NCBI GenBank assembly: GCA_963995525.1
Contig: OZ023216.1
Span: 37,809,607 to 37,873,606, forward strand
Direction: 5' to 3'
Source: Escarpia spicata
Taxonomy: Eukaryota > Annelida > Polychaeta > Sabellida > Siboglinidae
DNA: 64,000 nucleotides
The position numbers and the translations under genes are program-made. This document shows positions 22,150 to 34,700 of this stretch, in pieces (the first letter of the stretch is position 1; every line of letters starts with the position of its first letter). The notes below the pieces were generated by a model. It saw nothing but the letters and a program-made list of their open reading frames with translations. It was not told the origin of the DNA and searched no databases.

Positions 22150-23685
22150 CAATGTCAGCCAACCTCGCTTTCATAGGAAAGTTAATCGAGCAAGTCGTCC
22201 TCAAACGCCTGAATCTGCACATGGCAACGAATAAGCTGCATGATGAAATGCTATCGGCTTATAGACAACATCATTCTACAGAAACAGTTCTGATGAAAGT
22301 ACAACACGACATCGTGCGCAACCTTGACTCGGGACGTCGTGTCATGCTGGTTCTTCTTGACACGAGTGCAGCATTCAACACAATTAACATTTACGAATTG
22401 TTGACCACTCTGGTTCCACGATTCAACATTGGCGGTATGGCACTTGATTGGTTTAGATCATACTTGACCGGCAGATCTCAGTGTGTCACGATTGGTTCGT
22501 CTTCTTCGAACGCAATCCCCATCTACCACGGTGTACCTCAGGGTTCAGTACTTGGACCAGTGATGTTCAACGCCTATACAACACCCATTGCTAACATCGG
22601 CAAGAAACACCATGTGATTTACCACCGATTCGCTGATGACATCCATCTATATGTCAGCTATAACCCTAACCCTGTCTGACGAACTGGAAAACGCTAAACA
22701 GCTGCTCATCCAGTGCATCGCCGAGATTAGGGCCTGGATGCTGATGCATCAACATAAACTCAACAATGACAAAAACTGAGTTTATCGTGCTGCAATCACC
22801 GCACAATCTACTTCTTTATGACAGCCCCAGCTTGGAACTACCTGGACTTACCCTGCAATCAACAGATGCAGCGAGAAATCTACGCTGCTACTTCGATCGA
22901 CACATGCAGTTAGACCGCCTCGTCTCCAGATACTGTTCTTCGGCCTACTACCATCTACGCCTGATCGGCAGAATTCGTTACCTGCTGACGCTTGACGCGT
23001 GCCATGCTGCAGTACGCTGTCTTGTGCCAAGTCGCCTCAACTACTGTAATGCTCTACTCGGTGGATTGAACAATGGATAGACCAACCGACTTCAAAGAGC
23101 ACAGAACCCAGCCGCTCGCTTCATAAACCGCGTAAAACGGCGAGATCACATCACACCAATTCTGCAATCACTGCTTTGGCTGCCGATCACAATGAGAATC
23201 ACCTTCAAGATATGTACTTACACATTTAAGATCCTGCATGGCTTAGACCTGAACTACCTCAACTGTGCGATAATTCGCAACGCGTCCACACGTGCATTGC
23301 TATCGGCGAGTGACGCAACGCTTCTCGCGGTGACGGTGTCTAAGAGAACTATCGGACGGGGCAGCTTTGCAGTAACAGGCTCACATACGTTTTCCCCAGT
23401 GTGTGAGTGTTCTGTTGGAACTTTGGCGGCTTTCCGGAAACAACCTAAAACCCATCATTTCGCCTGCACTACATGCCTCGATTCAAGCACTGCTGCCACA
23501 TTTAAATGACACTGGTTTCTATTTTATAGTATTGATTTTGATTGGTTTTTAATTTAATTGTTTGAGATTGCATTTGACACCCTAATTTATTTATTTTTAT
23601 TGATGTATTTTTGTATCTTTTATTTTTATGATTAGTATTTACTTACTTAAAAAGCGCTATATTAAAAACGGAATGATTATTATAA
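22150..23685 (+). pseudogene. CR1/L2-like LINE, 5'-truncated reverse transcriptase
   Basis: The reverse transcriptase starts mid-domain with LAFIGKLIEQVVLKRL, then LSAYRQHHSTETVLMKV, LVLLDTSAAFNTINIYEL, IYHGVPQGSVLGPVMFNAYT and HRFADDIHLYVSY (catalytic ADD). After a frame change it continues with LNYCNALLGGLNNG, RLQRAQNPAARFI and LLWLPITMRITFKICTYTFK (thumb and C-terminal region of CR1/L2 types). The tail 'aaaaagcgctatattaaaa' with TTATTA-like repeats at about 23,650-23,685 fits the 3' end of that group. The endonuclease is absent. At least two shifts and one stop. Confidence 0.82.
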
Positions 23686-24061
23686 TTGTTGGGTACAACT
23701 TCTACAACAGTACGCAATACTTACGGCTTCGACCAGCCAATCAGTGCAATCGGCAATCACCATGGCAGAATGGAATGGAGAAAAAGAACTGATCGAAATG
23801 TGACGGGCGTGCCCCATACTTTATGCAACTGCAGCAAAGTCGTACACAAACGGGGGGAATAAGTATGCGGCTGTTTCCCAGATAGCGAAGCATTTTAGCA
23901 AGTCCCGTAAGTATATTTTAATCGACTCAAAGTTATTGCAGTCTGCAGACGCAGTGTAGGAAATATTATGTGAAGAGAGAGGTAGTGTGGGTTCAGATGT
24001 AATCATGTTTAAGAAACACAGGCTTTTATTTTAAATATTCTTTGTTCAGCTTTTTGCTGGT
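23686..24061. other. Unassigned sequence
   Basis: No gene, repeat or splice-bounded open frame is recognised here. Confidence 0.6.
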
Positions 24062-24734
24062 TATTTTCATCCTTGCACGCCATGAGTCGGTGCTGCTGAT
24101 TACGTCAGTGCCAGCCAGCAGTACCCCCGGCCCTGGCTGATCGCTTTGCGAAACTCTGAATTTAAAGGTAAACAAAAGGCAACGTTTTGGTGTTAAGCAC
24201 CTAAAAGAGTTAACACAAACTAAAAAAAATTAAGTTCAGTGGTTTACTCAGAATGTAGTCTTAAAATGGAAGATTCTAACGAAATCTGCGATAACATGAA
24301 GACTGCCATCTCACTGATGACACGTCTATTTATGAGATGACAGACGCGTCGATTTAGCCGAAAGCAACCAATAAACGAGCAGCATTGTTTTGCTATGTAC
24401 GTGACACTGTCCAGAGTTCGCGTAGTTGGCTCAGTTGTCAATACTCATTATGGCATGCAGTTCGTTATATTAGTATAAGTTCGGCTTGCACTAAAACGTG
24501 ACTTGCAATGTGCCATACTGTTCTGCATACGGTTGTAACAATAGTACAGCGACGGATGAGATTGTTTCCCTTTGAATCAACCAGAAGTGAAACAGTGTAT
24601 TGATAACTGTGGTCAGGCTGGTTGGAACTGTCTTGGAAGCCTTCGAAATATAATACACTTTGTTCGGCTCCTTTTCAAGATACATGCTTTGAAGTAGATG
24701 TATATCATCAGTTAATGGGACAAGATCCGACAAA

Positions 24735-24858
24735 ATGTCGCCATCTTCGATTTTTGAAGCCTGGAGCAGTGCCGACGATATTGAGTTCACGGACCTCCGC
24801 CTTCGAAGCGACGCATATTTCAGGTCAAACGCGCCGAGAAATACGATCGCAAGAAGGT
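24735..24858 (+). other. Candidate coding exon inside the 24-26 kb element
   Basis: ATG 24,735 opens MSPSSIFEAWSSADDIEFTD and SDAYFRSNAPRNTIA before GTTAGT, a usable donor. No domain is recognised. It could be the first exon of the element's own protein. Confidence 0.3.
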
Positions 24859-25639
24859 TAGTACTACGAAGTACTCGGCAACCAATTATAATCTTGTGCC
24901 ATTTGAGTTGTAAAATATGCTGGAGGCAAGCTAGAACGGTAGCAGAATGAACCACATTGCACAATGGAGTTTAGTCTTTAGAAGAAAGCTGAATGGCAAA
25001 CTTAACGGCAATCAAGTCGCGTGAGCGATATTACAGTAACGGATTAACGTGGGCTGGAATAATTGTCGTTTATAACATTGCAAAACTTACTGTTTTGTGT
25101 GTTAAATAAACAAAAACTTGTACGTACGTTCTAGTGAATAGATATCTTATCCATTCATATTGCATTATACATTGTCATATATCGAAATGTTCTATTATTT
25201 ATGTCATGATGTTATTATGATAGCTTATTATGTTTACTCTGAATAGATATCATTTTACAATTACATACCTTTAAACCACTCTTATCAATGGAATAAGGGT
25301 GTCAATATCAAGTAATTGTTATCCATTATAAATGCCATATTTGATGGCCATTTTCTATAAAAAAAAAAAAATTCTGCATTTGGAAGAAGGATATCTCTGG
25401 GAGTAATTATGTGATCCAAATATAGTTATCAATGAGCTCACCAGATACACCATGTTTGTATTATAACAATACTGGCATCACTTAATAATCATATATTGTT
25501 TAAATATCTTTAATGACATACCATGTGCACACATCTTCACTAACTTGTTATTTGCACACTAATAGCAAAAACAGGTAACAGCTGTTGTGAAAATATCTTG
25601 AATTTGGATACAAAATATAAATAATTGTATTTTGTATTT

Positions 25640-25810
25640 CAGCTCGATCATCAACATGATGTGGCACATGGGGAAGGCATCAACCGCAAGTTTACTGCGA
25701 AAGCCCGAGGCAAGGGATGCGAGGACCTCCTTCATTGGGTACAGAATGTATCAAACCATCTGTGGTGGTGTTGTGCAACATGCAACGGTGACGCATAGTT
25801 GCTGGAGTAA
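25640..25810 (+). pseudogene. Exon of a multicopy transposon protein, broken
   Basis: It follows a good acceptor (TTTCAG) and reads INRKFTAKARGKGCEDLLHW and VQNVSNHLWWCCATCNGDA, then a TAG. The first part MMWHMGK lies in another frame, so at least two small deletions are present. The pattern WHM.K ... K...LL.WV..V.NHLWWC...C.GD is one I know from multicopy, transposase-like proteins of fish and invertebrates; I associate it with Kolobok-type elements but am not certain. Confidence 0.5.
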
Positions 25811-26460
25811 GTACCAAATTTGATATATATTCATTTTATACCTGAGGCATGTTCAAAGCAATAAGTAACCCTTAGATTTTCAATCAGTAGATGATGAGTA
25901 GGGACCACGACCCAAGTAGTGATTATTGTTGCAAGGTGAATTCCAGTCACTGAATCCCAAATACACTAAATCAGCTCTTATGCATAACTAACATTATAAT
26001 CAGTTTTCGAAATTACTGCATTTCATAGGCATCCAACTCGTTTTTTTCTTCAGGATGGCTACTCAAAAGTACCAGCCAGCATCACTACTACCTTAACAGT
26101 AAATGTGTTTGCATCTCTGCATCACCCGTGAGAACAGCGCAAATACCCGCCCCAATTTGAAGACGGATCAACGACTTCCGGGAATCCCAATACATAATGA
26201 CCCGTTCGCCCATTAGCATGAGCAGCTGAGCGGTATTGTGATTTCGAATAATTGCTTCTACTTCCTAAACATTGCATGTAACACGAGCCACAGTTGGTTG
26301 AAATTAGTTTTATTATGACCACCTGACCTGCAGACATCCACTGATCTAGTGAGCGATTTCATAGGCTGAGTTTCGCAAGGCGATCAGCCAGGGGGTACTG
26401 CTGGCTGGCATTGACGTAATCAGCAGCAGCGACCCCGGGAACGCGAGGATGGTTTTGTAT

Positions 26461-28136
26461 GGCAAACAGCCCTGGCTTGCGAGGATGGTTATCATTGATT
26501 TTAGTCGATGTTTTTGTCAGGTACGATCATATTGAAAACTATTTTATAGTACCTGTGGCATGAAAGACCTGGAGGGTTCAGTTGTATTGCATTTTCGAAA
26601 TCTGTCATTCAATCATTTGCTTATTAACATTTCAAAAGATTGTCAAACATTGGGTTCGTTGTATCTTCACTATAGGTCCTAAGAAACACTCCCCTCATTC
26701 GGCAAATGCGCGTGTGGTCAAGTGGTTAAGTTGCTGTACTCAGTGCTTCCTTACATTTTGCTCGTGGGTTCGTATCCAACAGAGAACTTCATTAGAAATT
26801 TAATTTACCCGACCTTTTTTAAATAAATGTTTACGATATGAATAAATAAATTCTGCTATTCATACATTATGGAATATTTTCGTTGCAAATCAAGTAATAT
26901 AATAAGTATTTATAAATTCGATGGAAAGAAATAGGAAGGACAGATGAATCTATGTGTAAGAAAATTGCAACATTGTGTCACCAAATTGAACAATTTAAGT
27001 ATTTATTACAACAAAGCAAAAGGTTGGAAATGTATTTTAGCGATTGAAGGCAAACATGTTTAGAAGTTGTTTTAGTGAAATATTTACGATTATTGAACGA
27101 CCAAAACTGATTTCTTGAAAATGCACCACGGCATACAATCGGTACCGATAATAGGCCCTATTTACGGCAAGCCTTCAATTTCATATTACAATCGATAAGA
27201 GATAATTGATATGTTGCGAGATGATAATGACCGGTAAAGAATCATAACTATTTTGTCTATGATAACAATGATATGTTAACATTTGTTGAATCTCCTTGGG
27301 CTATTCTTGTTACTCATCATATTCAACATTGGCTTATATCAGATTTATGTATTATGATTAGTCTTAAGTAGTACATTGATAATTATAACTATTTATGTTC
27401 TTTCATTAAACCGTCAACCAATTGTTATGTTAAAGTATTTCGGAAATTATTTATAATTAATGCTTGAACTGCTAATTTGTTATAATAAAAATGTATAGTT
27501 TCAATCAACAGGGGCTGTACTTGCTGTAGAGGGAATCCGAAATTTTCGGCGCGTAATATTTATATTGCTCAGTTTCGACAGGAACGCATCGTTAATTACA
27601 ACATAACCCGCTAGGTGGCATAACTAATTCAATCTGGTCCATATCCAGATGATCGCATTCACTAACACCGTGTGTATAATGTCTTTATTCGTACATGGTT
27701 ATCTAAATCTCCATAATGGACGTGATCTCATTAATCTCCCCAATCTCCGTGAAAACTGAAACAATAATAAAATTACTCTCTCAACTGCTGAACTAATGTA
27801 TAGAACATAAGCTTTTAACAGGGCAACATATTTCAAGACACACGTTATACTGTCTACTTTCGTCGACACCGCCCGGTGGCCAAACTCCAATGCTAACATA
27901 CACAACATGCATCGATGTATTAACAAACTATGAACGTAGGCTGCAGCGGCAGATCATTATAACAAATTGGCATAGAAAGATTAGCTTAATTAGGTATCCA
28001 AGATCAATAAATAACCTCTTTGAACCGCAGTTGCGCCCGCTATGTGCGCATACGCGTCGTCGCAATCCTCTCTGTTCACAGAAATGTTCGCCCCCGCTAC
28101 AAAGCAACAGCTGCTCTAACAAGGGTCTTTATTTCA
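26461..28136. other. Mostly unassigned sequence with one SINE-like segment
   Basis: AT-rich sequence without recognisable genes. The only structured part is the tRNA-like segment at 26,704-26,820. The stretch 27,520-28,130 shows no motif I recognise. Confidence 0.55.
26704..26820 (+). repeat. tRNA-derived SINE-like segment
   Basis: 'gtgtggtcaagtggttaag' contains an A box (TGGTCAAGTGG) and, 45 bases on, 'gggttcgtatccaa' contains a B box (GGTTCGTATCC). A T-rich stretch follows. Box sequences and spacing fit a pol III promoter of a tRNA-derived SINE. The anticodon arm does not fold cleanly, so this is not called a tRNA. Confidence 0.5.
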
Positions 28137-28360
28137 GCATTGGATATAACCAAGCGAATGAACAGTCTTCGAACTCAGTACTGTCATCACGTCAAAACTC
28201 CCAAGAGTGGAAGTGCGTACTCCACGGCAAGATTGGGTCGTAGAGATAATGTCCTTCTTGCGGCCATACGTCTGAAAAAGAAAGTGTTTCAACACATGAG
28301 TCGACGAGTTATGTATCGTAACAAGCAGAATACAGTTTTTTATACAGTAAAGGACAGCGG
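28137..28360 (+). pseudogene. PIF/Harbinger partner protein, MADF-type exon
   Basis: The acceptor TTTATTTCAG|CATTGG and donor AGCGG|GTAAGT bound ALDITKRMNSLRTQYCHHVK, TPKSGSAYSTARLG and VLLAAIRLKKKVFQHM. This resembles the second half of a MADF DNA-binding domain (VTKR.NSLRTQY), found in the second protein of PIF/Harbinger elements, which helps the transposase enter the nucleus and bind DNA. The second part of the gene lies at 29,352-30,025 on the same strand and is broken there. The first MADF exon is not found. Confidence 0.6.
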
Positions 28361-28532
28361 GTAAGTTGACATACTGGACCAGATATTCACGTTGAACCTT
28401 GGCAAGTGTCATCGTGTTTGTTCCTGAAGGTAATTTGTCATGTGCCAAGACAGGGTCATCACGCAAGGAACCATCAGTGAATACGTGCGTGTTGGGTTCT
28501 TCAACGTCTGCTACACCAAGTGTGGTGCCAAT

Positions 28533-29131
28533 CTAGTTGCGTAGCATGTTGTGCAGCGCGCACGTCACGAGGACAACCTTGATAACTTTCCGAGGTTCCA
28601 GTGCGATCTTTGTGAAGTAGACCAGGAAGTGGTTGGCCGTAATGCCAAAAGCATTCTCTACAACTCTTCGTGGTCGGGACATCATGTATTTGAAGATGCG
28701 ATGATCACGATTCATATCCTTGTATGAGTACGGTTTCATAAGGTTTTCCTGAAGAGGGAAGACATCGTCAGCAATTATATAATAACCCAGTCGTCGTTGG
28801 TCTCCTGAGAATGGTGCAGGGTCTGGGAACATTGACGAACGCCGAGCTAGAGCCTGTTGGAGACTACGTGCGTCAAACACGCCGCCATCGCTGATTCTTC
28901 CATTGCAGCCGACATCTACCCACAATTTGTAATCGGCATCAACGAGGACCATCAACACGTTCGAGAAACTTGACTTGTAGTTGTAGAAAGTCGAACCCGA
29001 CCCAACTGGCGGCCTGATTGTAACATGTTTCCCGTCTAGAGCGCCTAAACAGTTGAGTAGTTGCCACCGCGTTTCAAATAGATCCGCCACCGCCCTCCAT
29101 TCAGTCTGGTTTCCTGGACACTGTAAAGACA
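28533..29131 (-). CDS. PIF/Harbinger transposase, catalytic exon
   Basis: DDE endonuclease domain of a Harbinger transposase, about 200 codons without a stop. NCLGALDGKHVTIRPP carries the first D, GYYIIADDVFPL the second, and RRVVENAFGI the catalytic E. LWVDVGCNGRISDGGVFDA and LVTCALHNMLRN are typical flanking blocks. The protein enters after an acceptor (TTTACAG|TGTCC on the minus strand near 29,121), so an N-terminal exon with the HTH part is expected to the right but is not visible; a TA-rich tract lies there. Core catalytic residues are intact. It lies antisense between two exons of the MADF-type gene. Confidence 0.85.
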
Positions 29132-29220
29132 ACTGGACAAGTTGTTAAGGCAAGTAAGCATACATATAAACATGGTATACATAGGTATACGCATGAAACA
29201 CCGTCATATATTTGTATGAT

Positions 29221-29330
29221 GTATGATATATTATATTATAGGTATTATTGAGAGATATATATATATAATTATATACATATATATATATATATAATTATAT
29301 ATATATATATATAGTGTTTGTGTATATATG
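29221..29330. repeat. (TA)n microsatellite
   Basis: TATATA runs between the transposase exon and the C-terminal part of the partner protein. Confidence 0.95.
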
Positions 29331-29351
29331 TATTTTTTTATTTTGTAGTCG

Positions 29352-30025
29352 GATGCTGACGTCAGATGCGACGATGATCAATAAGATGACAATGACTACA
29401 ATGATGGTGAAGATTATGACGACTGTGACGGCCATGATGATATGCACACAAATGGCGCAGCGGTGCACAGTTGGAAGCAGCTGTTGACAAACCTGACACA
29501 CACAACAGTATACACAATGAATCTACGGCGTGCGAATGTATACACACCGACACCTACACCAGCGATAGATCGCTCAATGAACTAACTCCGGGTGACTACC
29601 CACAAATACCCAAGCATAAAAGGAAGAGGACAGGCAGCCAATTGGCTGAGACTGAACTTCTCAAGGCCATGCAGAAATCTATCGAAGAGGCTAGTGTGTG
29701 CGAGAGGGAAGACAACGACATATCAGTGTATGTCAAAAACTTGGCATGCAAATTTAGAAAAATAACAGACACGAGGGTTCTTCTGATCGTTCAAAATTAA
29801 ATAGATCAAGTAGTTTTCCGAGCTAATATGGGAGTGTTTGGTGCTTACTCACAACCGTAGCCACCACAAACGCAACCCCACATCCCTAGCACCCCTTACA
29901 CTCCTTACACTCCTTACACCCCTTACACCCACATGCCGCCCATGACCAGTACTTCAACTCCACAGGGGAATGAACATAACGTGACCCGGTATAACTATGA
30001 CAACTGTACACCCCCCCTCCCGTGA
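29352..30025 (+). pseudogene. PIF/Harbinger partner protein, C-terminal (BESS-like) part
   Basis: After an acceptor-like TTTGTAG (about 29,348) comes an acidic stretch, then after a frame change HKRKRTGSQLAETELLKAMQ, DNDISVYVKNLACKFRKITD and TRVLLIVQN, a stop, IDQVVFRANMGVFGAYSQP, another stop, and a repeated TPYTPYTPYT proline-rich end. The block from ACKFRKITD to QIDQVVF-like sequence resembles the BESS-type C-terminus of Harbinger partner proteins. CAA and CAG codons have become TAA and TAG, so the gene is dead. Confidence 0.65.
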
Positions 30026-30330
30026 AAGTCAGTCATTCACTTCCATGCTGGATATATGAAAACAGTCAATGTGCGATGTTCACTGCGCCTGCTTAGTGTA
30101 GGCAGTGTATTTTATACTAGTGAATGATAAACCATGCAACATTAATTGTTATATGTAGATTCACTCAGTTGATGAAAACTTCACGTATAGTAATATCATC
30201 TTCATAGTATTACAGATGCTAATATAATTATGTTATGTCTTAATGTTCCTACATTTATGGCACTATCTTGGTACTTCGTGGCATGAATATTACAGGTGTA
30301 TTATTTGTGAATGATTTGAGTGAGCTGATG

Positions 30331-31617
30331 TCATTATGTTTATGTTATTGATGTTGCTAGTTCTACAACCAAGTGTTGTTCATAATGATTGACACAAGTT
30401 GAGTCGACACACTTACTGATGTTATTATGTTGAGTTTATTGATGTTGCTAGTTCTACAACCAAGCGTTGTTCATAATGATTGACACAAGGTGAGTCGCCA
30501 CACTTGCTGATGTTATTATGTTGAGTTTATTGATGTTGCTAGTTCTACAACCAAGCGTTGTTCATAATGATTGACACAACTTGAGTCGACACACTTGCTG
30601 ATGTTTTTATGTTGAGTTTATTGATGTTGCTAGTTCTACAACCAAGCGTTGTTCATAATGATTGACACAAGGTGAGTCGCCACACTTGCTGATGTTATTA
30701 TGTTGAGTTTATTGATGTTGCTAGTTCTACAACCAAGCGTTGTTCATACTGATTGACACAACTTGAGTCGACACACTTGCTGATGTTTTTATGTTGAGTT
30801 TATTGATGTTGCTAGTTCTACAACCAAGCGTTGTTCATAATGATTGACACAAGGTGAGTCGCCACACTTGCTGATGTTATTATGTTGAGTTTATTGATGT
30901 TGCTAGTTCTACAACCAAGCGTTGTTCATAATGATTGACACAACTTGAGTCGACACACTTGCTGATGTTTTTATGTTGAGTTTATTGATGTTGCTAGTTC
31001 TACAACCAAGCGTTGTTCATAATGATTGACACAAGGTGAGTCGCCACACTTGCTGATGTTATTATGTTGAGTTTATTGATGTTGCTAGTTCTACAACCAA
31101 GCGTTGTTCATAATGATTGACACAACTTGAGTCGACACACTTGCTGATGTTTTTATGTTGAGTTTATTGATGTTGCTAGTTCTACAACCAAGCGTTGTTC
31201 ATAATGATTGACACAAGGTGAGTCGCCACACTTGCTGATGTTATTATGTTGAGTTTATTTATGTTGCTAGTTCTACAACCAAGCGTTGTTCATAATGATT
31301 GACACAACTTGAGTCGACACACTTGCTGATGTTTTTATGTTGAGTTTATTGATGTTGCTAGTTCTACAACCAAGCGTTGTTCATAATGATTGACACAAGG
31401 TGAGTCGCCACACTTGCTGATATTAGTATGTTGAGTTTATTGATGTTGCTAGTTCTACAACCAAGCGTTGTTCATAATGATTGACACAAGTTGAGTCGAC
31501 ACACTTGCTGATGTTATTATGTTGAGTTTATTGATGTTGCTAGTTCTACAACCAAGTGTTGTTCATAATGATTGACACACGTTGAGTCGATACACTTGCT
31601 GATGTTATTATGTTGAT
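30331..31617. repeat. 91-bp satellite array with dimeric (182-bp) higher-order pattern
   Basis: About 14 units of CTGATGTTATTATGTTGAGT ... GACACAAGGTGAGTCGCCAC (91 bp). Two unit types alternate: one with GATGTTATTATG and ACTTGAGTCGACAC, the other with GATGTTTTTATG and GGTGAGTCGCCAC. So the amplified unit is a 182-bp dimer. The first and last units are divergent, as is usual at array edges. Confidence 0.95.
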
Positions 31618-33505
31618 GTTCTAGCGTTGTTTGTTCTGTAGTACTACTTGACTTCAAGTATGTTCGTGGTTCCTATTACTACATCGAAGATGATGTATAC
31701 CATAACTGAACATAGATCGCTTCGCAGATATCTGGGATAATTTCCCCGATTGTTGTTGCGCCGATCCGGAAAAGATAACTCATACTATTGTATAATTCTC
31801 TTAGAAGAAATATACAGTGTATTACAAAAATATAACATCTGGACAACAACATTACAACATCTACGTACACAACATTGGAAGACAAAATATTCACTTATCC
31901 TCATGGCCAGTTGTTTCTCAATTAATTTGTTATTGCCGTGGCAACAGTGATCCGAGGTTGGTTGTCTTACATTCGTTTGAAACATTGAGGTCATAGTTCA
32001 AAATAATTTACATCTGTGATTTGAACACTACTTATACAAATAATGATATATGGAAATCCACTGGATACATAAAAAATGAACATTATTTTGTAGGATAAAT
32101 CAGCGCAAAAGATAAATAACCATTTGCTGTAACAAAACAAAAATATTGTCAAAACATGTTCACAATGTTCCGATACATACTTTGAAAGACAGGGTAAAAG
32201 GAAAGTGTACGCCTACTCATAATTAGCAAGACTGAACGATGCATCACTTTTTCTAGTGCTGAGGAAGTTCAATTGTGCAGCATGAAACTGTGTTTAATGG
32301 CTTTTTAATCGTTCAGTTTGTTTGTATTACAATACTTATTGTGATTTTGCCAGTTGAAGTTGGTTTGCCATACACATATTAATGTAGGCCGTAGCGTCAT
32401 GGCTACCCAGCATGCATAAGTTGGGGAACACCGGCGATGGCTTTGGGTTTGTACGTGGTATACGCAGTTGACGCCAGGAGAGTACCGTCATGCTGGCAAA
32501 TCGCCGACTGGTCAGTCCACAGTGTGAGGCCACCGGGAATCGGCTATAATACAACGTTAAACGGTGCGTTTACCAACTCAGTTGTAGAAGTCAATAGTAT
32601 GAGCAGGGTTTAAAGTTGCATTTACATAACTTATCTAATTTAATGTTCAGTTTTGAGGGAAAGAAATAACATTCACCAAACGATCGATAACAGTATTAGT
32701 CAAAGTGTCTGAAAACTGTCAGATGCTATCATATTTAGGGAAATGGATATGCATGCATACATGTACAGGAACCCGTCAGACCGGAATTTTAGACGAATAC
32801 GTTGGACCATACGTACCAAACAAAGCGCGCTTTTCCCTGTTGTTGTCGTTGTACGTAGTGACGGGTGGTTGGCTAGAGGACAGGACAGCGCACGGTGCGA
32901 CAGTGCCCTCCCAAGGAAAACAGTCTCAACACAACTGAACCACAAACGACTCCGCAACAGTATTGTATAATATATTGAAAGCCGAGTCGTATAAGAAGGT
33001 CTTAGGTACGCTAGCAAGCATACATTTGGGGGGGAAACAGAAAGAAATCGGGTGCTGGTCTGAAACACCCCGTAGAAAAGTATAGTAATTTTAATAGAAA
33101 TGCACGAAATTTTACCACATACATAATCAGGAAAGTGTAGAAGACGATCCCGTAGAGAAAACAATAACTGAAATAAATAATATCAACTTAATAACAAATC
33201 TTGCTTAAGGGGCCAGATGTACATGTTGTTCCCTACATGTCTATGGGGGAGACCACATCAAATGTCTCTATTGGGATTTCTAATGAAATAAAATTGTCTT
33301 AACAGATCCGTTTCAACATATCTTACAGAGATATGTTGTTATATATATATATTTATATATATATATATAAAGAAGGTGACTCTTCAAAATAATAGTTAAT
33401 TTGTATGAAGGTAACTATGGTACCGAAGTATTCTTGGAAATGCAGACTTGGCGGTTTTATGGGAAGTCACATGGACATTTGAATTCATCTAAGTATATTT
33501 GATTA
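31618..33505. other. Unassigned sequence
   Basis: No gene is recognised. A short stretch at 33,055-33,130 resembles the intronic repeat at 2,250-2,340 and 2,545-2,625. A TA-rich run lies at 33,336-33,371. Confidence 0.55.
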
Positions 33506-33511
33506 ATGTAT

Positions 33512-33668
33512 ATACATACAAAAACACACACACACAAACACACGCATGCACGAACACACGCTCAAACACACACACATAAACACACACACACGCACACGCA
33601 CACGCACACGCAAACACACTTAAACACATACACGCACGCACTCATACACGCACACAGACACACACACG
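33512..33668. repeat. CA-rich microsatellite
   Basis: Degenerate ACACAC/ACACGC repeats. Confidence 0.93.
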
Positions 33669-33893
33669 GAGGGCGCGTTTTCTCTAATTATTTATACGGG
33701 ATATTTTTCAAAGATTACAACACATCCAGAAGGAGGCACTTTAACGCCGCACCCGCTTGAAATCAATGTCGTCTGCTGATAGATGAACATAGCCCGCTAA
33801 AAGCCACTTTCAATTACGTTGGTCGACCAGTCACCTGCGGTCACTCTGGCCTGTGTCAAGCAGCCAACGCCAGGTCGATGGCGACTATGGAGG

Positions 33894-33933
33894 ATGTTCA
33901 TTTGGTGCCACGTCTTTTCTTCGGTCGCGTCTG
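33894..33933 (+). CDS. iGluR-type signal-peptide exon, extra copy 1
   Basis: ATG then MFIWCHVFSSVASG, ending in phase 1 at TCTG|GTAAGA. It parallels the exon at 38,581-38,623 (MVLAWCHVISSVATG) in protein, phase and donor, and the DNA upstream is also related. It could be an alternative first exon of the receptor gene or the remnant of another receptor copy. Confidence 0.5.
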
Positions 33934-34660
33934 GTAAGAAGCCAATTAGTGGCCATAAGGAACCTTATTTGATTGATTCTTTAAGACTATGTCCATGCTA
34001 TTGTATGTACGCCATAAAGATTGTGAACGTCACACTCTATGTCAATGACTACCGAATATAAATAACGACGTATTTGCTAGAATTTGTATTGTTGTTGCTG
34101 CAAATGTGGTTATGCATATTTCGCCCAAGTAAGCAATAAGTACAACCCTAGCCATTTTAATTATATGTTGGTTTACACGTTTCTTCATTTTTTCGGTTAT
34201 ACAAAAAGATACTATATTCAGATTAGAAACGTATCTATCCATCAGCTCACGCTGTTGTCGATTCCCGTCAGTTTAGTAGCAAAATAAGATCTTTAATAAA
34301 ATATTAATATTTGTTTAACATAGGCCATATATAATTTCAATTATGTAAATGGGAGAATATCCTCACTATCGATATATTAGTATTCGTTGTCATTCTAACA
34401 AATAATACGAAACAAAAATACACGCTACAATTGTCTACACATAAGAGCAGATAGTAATTCACATACACTGTCGTGAAATTGCAAAAGAGAGCGAGTGACG
34501 TATTGTTTACAACTATATGAGTTAATAATTACAATAAGTCTGCTGATAAATGAACATAGCCCGCTAAAAGCCACTTTCAATTACGTTGGTCGACCAGTCA
34601 CCTGCCGTCACTCTGGCCTGTGTCAGGCAGCCAACGCCAGGTCGATGGCGACTATGGAGG

Positions 34661-34700
34661 ATGTTCATTTGGTGCCACGTCTTTTCTTCGGTCGCGTCTG
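34661..34700 (+). CDS. iGluR-type signal-peptide exon, extra copy 2
   Basis: Same peptide (MFIWCHVFSSVASG), phase and donor as the copy at 33,894; it belongs to the second unit of the local tandem duplication. Confidence 0.5.

Larger units (their letters stand above)
24062..26460. mobile_element. DNA element with inverted termini of about 95 bp
   Basis: 24,091-24,157 (TGCTGCTGATTACGTCAGTG ... GCGAAACTCT) recurs as its reverse complement at 26,368-26,430, with weaker similarity continuing outward to about 24,062 and 26,460. The 2.3-kb interior holds a pseudogene exon of a multicopy protein (25,640-25,810). No clear target-site duplication is seen. The superfamily is uncertain; the encoded protein fragment suggests an autonomous transposon with introns, possibly Kolobok-like. 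Confidence 0.6.

Noticed and set aside
24491..24964. 157-codon minus-strand open frame
   Set aside because: No motif, no splice context, and it overlaps a better plus-strand candidate exon.
26704..26820. A functional tRNA gene
   Set aside because: A and B boxes are present but the acceptor and anticodon stems do not pair.
30331..31617. CRISPR-like array
   Set aside because: Units are contiguous 91-bp repeats without unique spacers, in a eukaryotic context.
32700..33164. 154-codon minus-strand open frame
   Set aside because: Composition looks random and part overlaps a dispersed intronic repeat.
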